A stretch of 11,342 nt of DNA from Prasinococcaceae sp. CCMP 1430 (GCA_013416795.1 RQSC01000028.1:1161032-1172373); one strand, 5' to 3'. Counted from the first letter of the stretch, positions 1 through 6,181 are shown. Notes: generated by a model not told the origin, from the letters alone. Numbers and translations: made by a program.

Positions 1-275
1 GCGCGCGGAAAGCCCCGCGGCGGCGGCGCGCGCGCCCGGAAGGGCGTCGGAGCGAGAGTGGCCCGCCCCGTGCGCCGGTGCCGCGTGCTGACATTGATGC
101 GCGCGCGGTCGGCATCTGCTCCCTCTCAAACGCACGCACGCACGCACGCACGCGCAACTCCGCCCAACTCCACGCGCACCACCCCGTTCCGCGGGCACTC
201 TGTTCCGGGCGGTGCGCCTGCCTCGATGGATGGCCCCTCGACTGGCCTTCCCCTCGGTTCTGCCCGCGACTGCGG
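1..275 (+). promoter_or_regulatory. Upstream/5' leader region of the SDR gene
   Basis: No gene is recognised in this stretch, which is probably the promoter and 5' leader of the SDR gene starting at 276. It holds a CGCA microsatellite at 131-150. Two ATGs at 226 and 230 lie out of frame with the SDR. The first opens a short frame that ends at 297. The second opens one that ends at 418, inside the SDR. No TATA box is obvious. If transcription starts upstream of 226, these overlapping short frames would reduce translation, so the transcript may begin downstream of them. That last point is inference. Confidence 0.4.
131..150. repeat. (CGCA)5 microsatellite
   Basis: Five perfect CGCA units followed by a degenerate CGCGCA. 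It lies upstream of the SDR coding region and has no visible function. Confidence 0.9.
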
Positions 276-1151
276 ATGGCGCAGCGCCGCGCCATGATGA
301 CGGCCGCGCTGCGCGATCAGGGCGAGCTCACCAACGCCGATCAGGTCGCCCGGTTCGCGGGCGCAGTCGAAAGCAAGTGCGCGCGCGTGCTCGACATCGA
401 CTCCGTGTACGAGTCTGAGTGGCTCAAGGGCGCACGTGTGCTCGTCACGGGCGCGAACCGCGGCATCGGCCTGTCGCTGTGCCAGGAGGCCGCGGCGCGC
501 GGGGCGCACGTGATTGGAGCATGCCGCAAGACGAGCCCGGATCTCGATGCGTGCGCCGCGCAGGTCATTGAGGGCGTCGAGGTGACCGACATTGACAGCT
601 GCACCGCCATGGCGCAGGCACTGAGCGGCCAGGAGCCCATCGACGTCCTGGTGAACAACGCGGGCTACTTTCCCGATTGCGCCGACGACCTGACGACTCC
701 TAACTGGGAGGAGAACCTCAAGCAGTACGACATCTGCGCGGTGGGTCCGCTGCGCGTCACGCACGCGCTGCTGAAGGCTGGCGCCATCAAGGCGCCCGGT
801 GGCAAGGTGATCATGATCACCTCGCAGGGCGGCAGCGTCACCTGGCGCCAGGTGCAGAACGGCAACACCGGCGGTGACTACGGCCACCACATGGGCAAGG
901 CTGCCGCCAACATGTGCGGCGCGCTCATGGCGGAGGAGCTGCGTCCGAAGGGCATTGCCGTTGCCAACCTGCACCCGGGCTTCAACAGGACGGCGATGAC
1001 CAAGAAATACGAGGCCATCTGGGACATCGAGGGCGCGGTCGAGCAGGAGGTGGGGGCGAAGCGCGTGTGGCACGAGGTCGGGCGCGTCGAGCTCGTCGAG
1101 CAGGGGTGCCCCTTCGTCAACTGCGAGGACGGACTGGAGATTCCGTACTAA
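276..1151 (+). CDS. Short-chain dehydrogenase/reductase (C-factor-like) with altered catalytic tetrad
   Basis: A 291-residue protein with a classical SDR Rossmann fold; NAD(P)H-dependent oxidoreductase is the family role. Visible motifs are the cofactor motif TGANRGIG (residues 58-65), NNAG (127-130), the catalytic-serine strand ITSQGGS (Ser183) and a KAAANM helix starting at Lys208. The ending, with VNCEDGLEIPY, matches the 'DG..IPW/Y' tail of C-factor/CsgA-like SDRs. The active site is unusual. Aligning on Lys208, the YxxxK tyrosine position holds His204 (codon 885-887), although a Tyr sits two residues earlier. The tetrad Asn position before GPLRV holds Cys154. Ser and Lys are kept. The first in-frame ATG is 276; ATGs at 294 and 297 are alternatives and would remove 6 or 7 residues. 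About 50 residues precede the Rossmann fold, longer than usual. Substrate unknown. Confidence 0.88.
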   Translation: MAQRRAMMTAALRDQGELTNADQVARFAGAVESKCARVLDIDSVYESEWLKGARVLVTGANRGIGLSLCQEAAARGAHVIGACRKTSPDLDACAAQVIEGVEVTDIDSCTAMAQALSGQEPIDVLVNNAGYFPDCADDLTTPNWEENLKQYDICAVGPLRVTHALLKAGAIKAPGGKVIMITSQGGSVTWRQVQNGNTGGDYGHHMGKAAANMCGALMAEELRPKGIAVANLHPGFNRTAMTKKYEAIWDIEGAVEQEVGAKRVWHEVGRVELVEQGCPFVNCEDGLEIPY

Positions 1152-1335
1152 GCGAGCGCGCAACCCCGGCCGGCCGCCAGCGCCCCAGCAACCGCTGCGT
1201 GCCCCCCACGCCGCGCCGCGCGCACGCTGCGCCGGCAGCTTTTCAGAGATGTCTTTACTGTACACACATTGCACACGACGCGGGCGCGGAGTGGGAGTGG
1301 GGAGTTGCTCCGCTGGGGGTGAGTCGAGCGCCGAG
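1152..1335. other. Convergent 3' intergenic region (SDR / DUF3110-like)
   Basis: A 184-bp tail-to-tail spacer must hold both 3' ends. It contains a local AT-richer patch around 1240-1275 with the palindrome TGTACA at 1259-1264. TGTA-type elements are known in 3'-end formation in many eukaryotes, and because the site is palindromic it could serve both transcripts. That use is inference. No gene seen. Confidence 0.4.
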
Positions 1336-2640
1336 CTATATTTGGTAGTCATCGGCGCCCTCCTCGCCATCCTCGGCGGCGCCGCCCGAGCCGCCGAGGC
1401 CATCGTCGCCGCCGTCGGCGGGCGTGTCGAGCGACCACATCCGCGAGAGCATCAGCTTGGCGGCCGCTGTTTCGGCCGTGTCGCCCTCGCCGGAGGCCGC
1501 CCCGGCGCCGTCGGCGGCGTCGAGGGACTCTCCGTCGCGCACGGTCACGCGCGCGCTCGCGGCGCCGGCGCCGCGCCAGCTGCTCGGATCCTGGAAGTCG
1601 AAGTCCGCGGCGATGAAGTCCGGCGCGTCGAAGCCGCCGTCGTCGCCCTCGCCCAGGGCCACCGCCAGGCCGCCGGGCCCTAGGCCAGCGAGCAGGTCCG
1701 TGCCCTTGGGTACGCACAGCACCCGCGTGTCCATCTGCTCCTCGATGTCGGCGAGCGTCCGCGTGTCGAGCTCCAGCAGGCCCGCGCGCGTCATCTCGCT
1801 GTTGCCGTCGGGGGACACGAAGACGTGATTGCTGCCCGGCGCACCCGCACCCGGCGCGCCGCCGCCGTCGCCGAACGCGCCGCCGCCGCTGCCGACCTCG
1901 CCGCCGCCGCCAGACGCGGCGTTCATCGCCCCCGCGAAGGCCTCGCCGTCCTCCCTGCTCTCAAAGGCCAGCAACGCCGTCGCGGTGCGCGCGTTGCCCA
2001 GCTCGTCGCTCTCCTCGACCTGAAAGGCGAAGAGCGACTGCGTCTGCGCGCCGCTGTCGTCCCCGCCGCCCGCCCCCACGCCTCCTCCCCCCGCCAGGCC
2101 CCCTGCCGCGCCGATCCCGCTCATGAAGAGGTCGCCGAGGCCGCCCAGGCCGAAGCCGCCGCCGCCGAAGCCCATGCCACCCCCTTGCGCGCCGCCGCCG
2201 CCGCCCGCGGCCGCGGGCGTCGCCACGAGCACGTGCACCCTCTCGAGCGAGCGGTAGTCCATCACATCCACCTCGCTCAGGTCTAGGCGCACCTCTTCGA
2301 GCAGCTCGTCGTCGTCGTTCGGGCTGCTGTTCTCGACGTCCGCGAGCGATCCGTCGTCGACGATGAAGTACTCGCCTATGCCGTCGTCGTTTCCCTCGCC
2401 GTCGTTGTCGTCGCTCTCGAGAAAGTCGTCCGAATCCTCCGAGTCACTGTCGGAGTCGCTCTCGCCATAGCCGTCGAACGGCGGCACGCCGCCCTTCGGG
2501 TTGTACCCCGCCGCGCACACGCAGCGCTCGCCGAGCCGCGGCGGCCGCTGCTGCTGCCGATGCTGCCACCGCTGCCACTGCTGCCGCGGCGCTGCACGGT
2601 CCGAGCGCGCGGCGAGCGCAGCGACGCGCGCGACGCCCAT
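1336..2640 (-). CDS. DUF3110-like protein with glycine-rich insertions, probably plastid-targeted
   Basis: A 434-residue protein. I read a DUF3110-type core (a cyanobacterial and plastid family of unknown function) in pieces: RVHVLVA (134-140), SLFAFQV (202-208), LLAFESREDGEAFAGAM (223-239) and a C-terminal piece with LDTRTLADIEEQMDTRV (291-307) followed by LCVPKG. Between the pieces sit two glycine-rich stretches, about 145-196 and 243-268, absent from the compact family core. The first 40 residues are rich in Arg, Gln and Ala and lack acidic residues apart from D14 and E38, ending near CVCAAGYNP, which fits a plastid transit peptide. Residues 59-87 are a Ser/Asp/Glu run. The tail after 330 is acidic and Gly/Ala-rich and ends ADDYQI. 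The only plausible ATG is at 2640; the next Met is residue 127. It is convergent with the SDR and divergent from the phosphoglycerate mutase. The family call is moderate; the function is unknown. Confidence 0.72.
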   Translation of the reverse strand: MGVARVAALAARSDRAAPRQQWQRWQHRQQQRPPRLGERCVCAAGYNPKGGVPPFDGYGESDSDSDSEDSDDFLESDDNDGEGNDDGIGEYFIVDDGSLADVENSSPNDDDELLEEVRLDLSEVDVMDYRSLERVHVLVATPAAAGGGGGAQGGGMGFGGGGFGLGGLGDLFMSGIGAAGGLAGGGGVGAGGGDDSGAQTQSLFAFQVEESDELGNARTATALLAFESREDGEAFAGAMNAASGGGGEVGSGGGAFGDGGGAPGAGAPGSNHVFVSPDGNSEMTRAGLLELDTRTLADIEEQMDTRVLCVPKGTDLLAGLGPGGLAVALGEGDDGGFDAPDFIAADFDFQDPSSWRGAGAASARVTVRDGESLDAADGAGAASGEGDTAETAAAKLMLSRMWSLDTPADGGDDGLGGSGGAAEDGEEGADDYQI

Positions 2641-2700
2641 GCGCGCGCGGCGCGCGAGCTCTGCTGCGCGACCCCCGCCAGTGCCGCCACACCCCCGCCC

Positions 2701-2770
2701 TCACACACGACGCGCGTACGCGCACACACACGCGCGCGCACGCACACACACAGCATCACGCAGCATCACG
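2701..2770. repeat. CA/CG-rich microsatellite with tandem 10-mer
   Basis: A compound run of CA and CG dinucleotides, followed by two exact copies of CAGCATCACG at 2751-2770. It lies just upstream of the DUF3110-like start. Confidence 0.85.
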
Positions 2771-3008
2771 CGCGCCCGCACCGCCCGCACCCGCCGCCCG
2801 AAACCTAAACCTCCCCTCCGGCGCCCCCCCCCATCAAAGCACGCCCCGCGCCACCCCAACCTCAGACCCTCTTTTCGGATCAAACCTCAAATCGCGCGCC
2901 GCCCGGCGCGTTTCGAATGCGGCGTGATGGCGAGGGTTTGGGGGCCCGCGGCGGCCGCGCTTGGCGAGAGGGCGGGGCCGGTCCGCTATGCTGTAAGCTA
3001 GATCAAAG

Positions 3009-3018
3009 CTCACGTGAG
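3009..3018. promoter_or_regulatory. G-box palindrome CTCACGTGAG
   Basis: A perfect 10-bp palindrome around the CACGTG core bound by bHLH and bZIP factors. It lies about 370 bp upstream of the DUF3110-like start. A CRE-like site follows 4 bp later. Binding is inferred from the consensus alone. Confidence 0.45.
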
Positions 3019-3022
3019 AAAA

Positions 3023-3034
3023 AGTGATGTCACT
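3023..3034. promoter_or_regulatory. CRE-like interrupted palindrome AGTGATGTCACT
   Basis: Five-base arms AGTGA and TCACT flank a TG centre and contain TGATGTCA, one base from the CRE consensus TGACGTCA. Its closeness to the G-box suggests a composite bZIP/bHLH site; this is inference. Confidence 0.35.
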
Positions 3035-3305
3035 CGGAATTGTTTGGGAGAAAATGCGGGCGAAAAGGCGGCGGCGCGGATGCGAATTGATGTGAGATCC
3101 GGCCGCCGAAAAAACCGCGCGCGCGTGTTTTTTTTGTGCGAGCGCGGTCGTCGTCGGCGCGGGCGCGCGGGCGCCGCCGCGAGCGTAATTTGGGGTAGGG
3201 TTTACGTACGGCAGCGCGGCGTGCGAACCCTGCCAAAAACGCCGAGGCTCGAGGCGGGACCCTGCCGGAGCGCTACCCGAGGCGGGGGGCGCACGCACGC
3301 GCGGC

Positions 3306-3325
3306 CTCTGTTGACTCTGTTGACC
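3306..3325 (+). promoter_or_regulatory. Tandem W-box-like repeat
   Basis: The 9-mer CTCTGTTGA is repeated back to back (3306-3314 and 3315-3323), giving TTGACT at 3311-3316 and TTGACC at 3320-3325. Both fit the WRKY W-box core TTGAC(C/T). Presence of WRKY factors in this organism is not known from the window. Confidence 0.3.
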
Positions 3326-3405
3326 ACCTCTCCCGCCCGCCGCCTCGGCCTCAGCCCGAGCGCCAGGCTGTCGCAGCCCGGCGTGACCGAGGGCCGAGCA
3401 TCTCT

Positions 3406-3413
3406 TTTGGCGC
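3406..3413 (+). promoter_or_regulatory. E2F-like site TTTGGCGC
   Basis: Matches the E2F consensus TTTSSCGC. In such GC-rich DNA a chance match is quite possible. Confidence 0.2.
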
Positions 3414-3514
3414 CCGGCCCTGCTCCGACCGAGGGTGCGTTTTCGTTTTCCGGTCATTCTTTTCATGCAGCGAGGACCGGTGAGACACGCGATGTTCTTA
3501 TGAGAGAGAGAGGG

Positions 3515-3532
3515 AAAAAAAAACAAAAAAAA
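3515..3532 (+). repeat. A-tract (17 A in 18 nt)
   Basis: A run of A interrupted by a single C, in otherwise very GC-rich DNA. It is the first of three main A-rich tracts upstream of the mutase gene. Poly(dA:dT) tracts are known to disfavour nucleosomes, so a promoter role is plausible. Confidence 0.85.
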
Positions 3533-3550
3533 GGCCGGCGGTGACCGGGG

Positions 3551-3573
3551 CGCGCGCGCGCGCGCGCGCGCGC
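3551..3573. repeat. (CG)11 dinucleotide run
   Basis: Uninterrupted alternating CG over 23 bases. Alternating purine-pyrimidine DNA of this kind can adopt Z-DNA. An AP-1-type palindrome follows directly. Confidence 0.9.
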
Positions 3574-3575
3574 AT

Positions 3576-3586
3576 GCTGAGTCAGC
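3576..3586. promoter_or_regulatory. AP-1/MARE-like palindrome GCTGAGTCAGC
   Basis: An 11-bp palindrome around TGAGTCA. Including the preceding T, it matches 12 of 13 positions of the Maf recognition element TGCTGAGTCAGCA, and its core is the GCN4/AP-1 bZIP site. It lies about 380 bp upstream of the mutase ATG. Confidence 0.45.
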
Positions 3587-3680
3587 GCGCAACGGTTGGC
3601 CGCGGATGGCCCGCGGCGCGCCACCGCTGAATTCGCGCGCCGCCGATCGGCGAAAAGATCGCGGCCGGAGCGCGCGCGCG

Positions 3681-3692
3681 AAAAAAAAAAAA
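3681..3692 (+). repeat. A12 tract (with a following A7 at 3711-3717)
   Basis: Twelve consecutive A directly after a short CG run. A second, shorter A7 tract follows at 3711-3717. Its centre is about 163 bp from the centre of the tract at 3515-3532. Confidence 0.85.
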
Positions 3693-3849
3693 GTTGTTGC
3701 GCGGGTCGGGAAAAAAACGCGGAGCGGCGGGCGCGCGCGCGGCGCGGCGACGTAGGCCGCCGCGGAAGCACGTACTGTGCAGTGCTGTAGTGGGTGGACG
3801 CGCGGTTTGCGCGCGGCGAAAACGCGTTACGGAGGAATCTCCCACCCCC

Positions 3850-3869
3850 AAAAAATAAAAATAAAAAAA
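3850..3869 (+). promoter_or_regulatory. A/T-rich element upstream of the phosphoglycerate mutase gene
   Basis: Twenty bases consisting only of A and two T, about 95 bp before the mutase ATG. This is a good candidate for a core-promoter or nucleosome-free element. It contains no canonical TATAAA, so calling it a TATA box would be a stretch. Confidence 0.4.
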
Positions 3870-3885
3870 GGGCGGACGGGGCCGA

Positions 3886-3906
3886 GCGCGCGCGCGCGCG
3901 CGCGCG
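3886..3906. repeat. Alternating GC dinucleotide run
   Basis: Twenty-one bases of alternating G and C lie between the A/T-rich element and the mutase start. Confidence 0.85.
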
Positions 3907-3928
3907 GCGGCCGCCAGAGTGTACGCGT

Positions 3929-3960
3929 GCGCGCGGCGGCCGCGCGAGGCCGCCGCGCGC
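3929..3960 (+). other. Perfect 13-bp GC-only inverted repeat immediately before the mutase ATG
   Basis: The left arm at 3929-3941 (GCGCGCGGCGGCC) and right arm at 3948-3960 are exact reverse complements, separated by the 6-nt loop GCGCGA. Every pair is G-C. If transcribed, the hairpin ends three bases before the ATG at 3964 and should hinder initiation there. It could regulate translation or mean the transcript starts inside or after it. Confidence 0.8.
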
Positions 3961-3963
3961 GCG

Positions 3964-4974
3964 ATGTGCAACTTCGTCGGGGAGAACAGCGTGGCGTGGC
4001 TGTCGGCGGAGGAGCAGGAGGAGGCGTCGAAACAGAAGCGGGAGGCGGCGGCGACCGCCGGCGACGGCGGCGGCCGGAACGGGGCGGAGAAGAAGACTGG
4101 GCGGGTGGTGCTCATGCGCCACGGCGAGTCGATGTTCAACGAGCTCAACCTGTTCACCGGCGACGCAGACATCCCTCTGAGCGAGAAGGGCGTGATCGAG
4201 GCGCTCGCCGGCGGCAGGGCTTTCGACACGGTTGACTTCGACATCATCGTGTGCTCGCGGCTCAACCGCTCGCGGCAGACGGCGATGCTGGCGCTCACCC
4301 AGTCGAAGACGGGCAGCGTCCCCATCCACGTGCGCGGCGGCATCGGCGGCGTCAGGAAAGAGGGCGACGACAACCGGCGACAGCTGCGCGAGACGGCGAT
4401 CGAAGCCATGGACAAGGCCAGCTGCCCGCTGCTGCCCCTCTACTCCGAGCCTGCGCTGAACGAGCGCTCGTACGGCTCGCTGCAGGGCATGAACAAAGCG
4501 GACGCCGTCAACCTGTACGGCGCCCATCAGGTGAACGTGTGGCGCCGCTCGAGCAGCGTCCGCCCGCCTGGCGGCGAGTCGATGGTGGACACCGCCGAGC
4601 GCGCCGTGGGCTTCTTCGTCCGCGAGATCGAGCCGCGGTTGGCCATGGGGCAGAACATCCTGATCTCAGCCCACGGCAACAGCCTCCGCACGATCATCGC
4701 GCACATCATGAAGCTCACCGAGGAGGAGGCCCTGCGTCTCAACGTCGTGACGGCGCAGCCGTACATGTTCACCTACGACTCGCAGAGCACCGACGACAAG
4801 CCCGCGGGCTTCTTGTTGGAGAGCGAGCTGTCGTCGTGCAGCTGGCCGCCCAAGACGAGCGACCAGCTGGTATGGGCTGCGGACCGCGAGTGGGCGCACG
4901 GCCCGACGAGCAGGTGGGTCGCGCCGGAGGCTGGCAAGAAGAGCGCCGACGTGGACGTGCTGAACGGCTTCTGA
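3964..4974 (+). CDS. 2,3-bisphosphoglycerate-dependent phosphoglycerate mutase
   Basis: A 336-residue histidine-phosphatase-superfamily enzyme that interconverts 3- and 2-phosphoglycerate in glycolysis/gluconeogenesis. Motifs: RHGES with phospho-acceptor His53 and Arg52; NLFTGDADIPLSEKG (62-76); SRLNRSRQT with Arg102; LNERSYGSLQGMNKAD with Glu167 and Lys178; WRRS (193-196); and AHGNSLRTI with the second His, 237. All catalytic positions are present. It is longer than the usual ~230-250 residues. An N-terminal extension of about 45 residues is rich in Glu, Ala and Gly. About 38 residues are inserted between Arg102 and Glu167. A C-terminal extension of about 60 residues ends VDVLNGF. The start at 3964 is the only in-frame ATG before the domain, since the open frame upstream begins with GTG. 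The N-terminus shows no clear targeting peptide, so I expect a cytosolic enzyme. Confidence 0.93.
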   Translation: MCNFVGENSVAWLSAEEQEEASKQKREAAATAGDGGGRNGAEKKTGRVVLMRHGESMFNELNLFTGDADIPLSEKGVIEALAGGRAFDTVDFDIIVCSRLNRSRQTAMLALTQSKTGSVPIHVRGGIGGVRKEGDDNRRQLRETAIEAMDKASCPLLPLYSEPALNERSYGSLQGMNKADAVNLYGAHQVNVWRRSSSVRPPGGESMVDTAERAVGFFVREIEPRLAMGQNILISAHGNSLRTIIAHIMKLTEEEALRLNVVTAQPYMFTYDSQSTDDKPAGFLLESELSSCSWPPKTSDQLVWAADREWAHGPTSRWVAPEAGKKSADVDVLNGF

Positions 4975-5344
4975 GCCCACGCGCGAAACTAATTCCGTTA
5001 ATATTGCGTGGAGATGTGACATGGTTTGGCACGGCCTTCGGACGGCCCCAGCGCCGACAAGTGTGCGGCGAAGCGCCTGCCAACCCCAGCGGCTTGAGAG
5101 GCGCCGGCGATCCCAGCGCCCTCAGAGGTCCCACCGAGCCGCGAAGGGCTGCCGAGAGCGCGACTCTGGCGGCGCGAGCCCGCCGTCTCCCCCATCAGTT
5201 CCCGGCTCGGGCGCCAGTCGCGTCCCACATGCGGTCAGTACCGAATGTCAGGTTAATATTAAAGGGTTTGTGACCCTGTGCGCACGTGCACGCACTCGTC
5301 ACACGGCGTGTCGCAGTAGCAGCCCCGATGCAAGGCGCGTCGCG
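4975..5344. other. Convergent 3' intergenic region (mutase / alpha-beta hydrolase)
   Basis: A 370-bp tail-to-tail spacer with no gene. Two copies of GTTAATATT occur, at 4997-5005 and 5252-5260, each close to one of the two stop codons. The second lies within the 10-bp palindrome TTAATATTAA (5253-5262). Such AT islands in GC-rich DNA are candidates for polyadenylation or termination signals of both genes; this is inference. Confidence 0.4.
5253..5262. terminator. AT-only palindrome TTAATATTAA, candidate 3'-processing element
   Basis: A perfect 10-bp palindrome of A and T only, about 85 bp downstream of the hydrolase stop codon on its strand. A nine-base matching copy of its core lies 22 bp after the mutase stop. 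The role is inferred from position and composition. Confidence 0.3.
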
Positions 5345-6181
5345 TCAGCCGCAGACGAAGGCCGCGACGGCGTCGCCGAGCTCCTCCCGGTGCTTGCTGA
5401 AGCGGTGGTCGGCGCCCTCGATGAGCACGCGGCGCGCGCCGGCGGAGGGCGGGAGCGCGCGCTCGTAGAGCTCGGCGTCCGCGTACGGAATGACCTCGTC
5501 GGCGGTGCCGTGGACGACGAGCGCGCGGCGCGAGCGCACGCGAGCGCAGGCGGCGGTACTGTCGAGACCCTCTCGTTCGAGGATATCCGCGCGCGTGACG
5601 GTGTACGGCGTGCCAACGTTCGGCGTGACGATGCCCGAGCCATTCGTGACAGCGTCGTCGTACGCGTCGCCCAGCCGCTCGCGCAGGCCCTCCTTCATAT
5701 TGAAGCGGCCGCAGAGGATCACGAGGTCCGGCACGCCGCCCGGAAGCTCAAGGTCGTCCACGCCGGCGAAGAGGGTGACCACGGTGCCCGCTTTGCTGTG
5801 GCCGATCACGCTCTTGACCTCCATGTCGCACTCGGCGCTCGCCCACTCGGCAACTGCACGCAGGTCGTCCGCCTCGCGGGCGTAACCGGCAAAGACCCAC
5901 TCGCCGCCGCTCGCACCGTTGCCGCTGAAATCGAGCGACACCGTGCTCTCGCCTCGCGCGTGCAGCGCGCGGGCGGCCGCTCGGAGGGTCGACGACATGT
6001 GGCTGCTGTTGAACCCGTGGCAGAGCACGTGCACGCGCTCGCGGTCGCCCTCGCCCCCCCCGCCGCGCGCGCCCGGCGGACGCTCGCGCAGCACGGCGAC
6101 CTCGTGGCCGCGGGCAGTGCGCACGCGGTGCCTCGACGAGCTCACCGCGCCCGCGGACCGGACACCCGCGGAGGGCGCCAT
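5345..6181 (-). CDS. Alpha/beta hydrolase (serine hydrolase)
   Basis: A 278-residue alpha/beta-hydrolase-fold protein resembling the plant 'esterase/lipase' group. Visible are the oxyanion strand VLCHGFNSS (52-60), the LDFSGNGASGG turn (83-93), a YAREADDLRAV segment (100-110) and the nucleophile elbow GHSKAG with Ser129. The acid Asp228 is in HGTADEVIP and the catalytic His259 is in EGADHRF. The triad is complete. The elbow has Ala where plant relatives usually have Gly (GHSKGG). Substrate unknown. The chosen start is the ATG at 6181, which begins MAPSAGV. The frame stays open upstream to an ATG at 6487 that would add about 100 Arg/Pro/Ala-rich residues, overlapping the first codons of Kish. 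That extension looks partly like a targeting peptide and cannot be excluded. Convergent with the mutase, divergent from Kish. Confidence 0.88.
   Translation of the reverse strand: MAPSAGVRSAGAVSSSRHRVRTARGHEVAVLRERPPGARGGGGEGDRERVHVLCHGFNSSHMSSTLRAAARALHARGESTVSLDFSGNGASGGEWVFAGYAREADDLRAVAEWASAECDMEVKSVIGHSKAGTVVTLFAGVDDLELPGGVPDLVILCGRFNMKEGLRERLGDAYDDAVTNGSGIVTPNVGTPYTVTRADILEREGLDSTAACARVRSRRALVVHGTADEVIPYADAELYERALPPSAGARRVLIEGADHRFSKHREELGDAVAAFVCG

Larger units (their letters stand above)
2641..3963. promoter_or_regulatory. Divergent intergenic region between DUF3110-like gene and phosphoglycerate mutase
   Basis: This 1.3 kb has no convincing gene. Long open frames occur on both strands but are low-complexity and Arg-rich. 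The part near 2700-2770 is CA/CG repeat. The middle holds palindromic transcription-factor-like sites: a G-box, a CRE-like site, tandem W-box cores and an AP-1/bZIP palindrome. The last 450 bp alternate A-tracts with CG runs and end in a strong hairpin at the mutase ATG. It most likely contains two separate promoters and 5' leaders. Site names rest on consensus matches only. Confidence 0.6.

Noticed and set aside
126-1403. Long minus-strand open frame (425 codons) opposite the SDR
   Set aside because: It is the antisense shadow of the SDR gene in GC-rich DNA; the product is Arg/Ala/His-rich with no domain, while the plus strand shows clear SDR motifs.
2806-2816. Possible telomere-like motif (AACCTAAACC)
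   Set aside because: It is only about one and a half imperfect units with no tandem array; chance is sufficient.
2834-3592. Overlapping open frames on both strands in the large divergent spacer
   Set aside because: Products are Arg/Ala/Pro-rich, run through A-tracts and CG repeats as poly-Lys or poly-Phe, and show no domain.
3515-3869. A-tracts as poly(A) tails of retroposed short elements
   Set aside because: No target-site duplications, no shared upstream body between the tracts and no Pol III box A/B pattern could be found.
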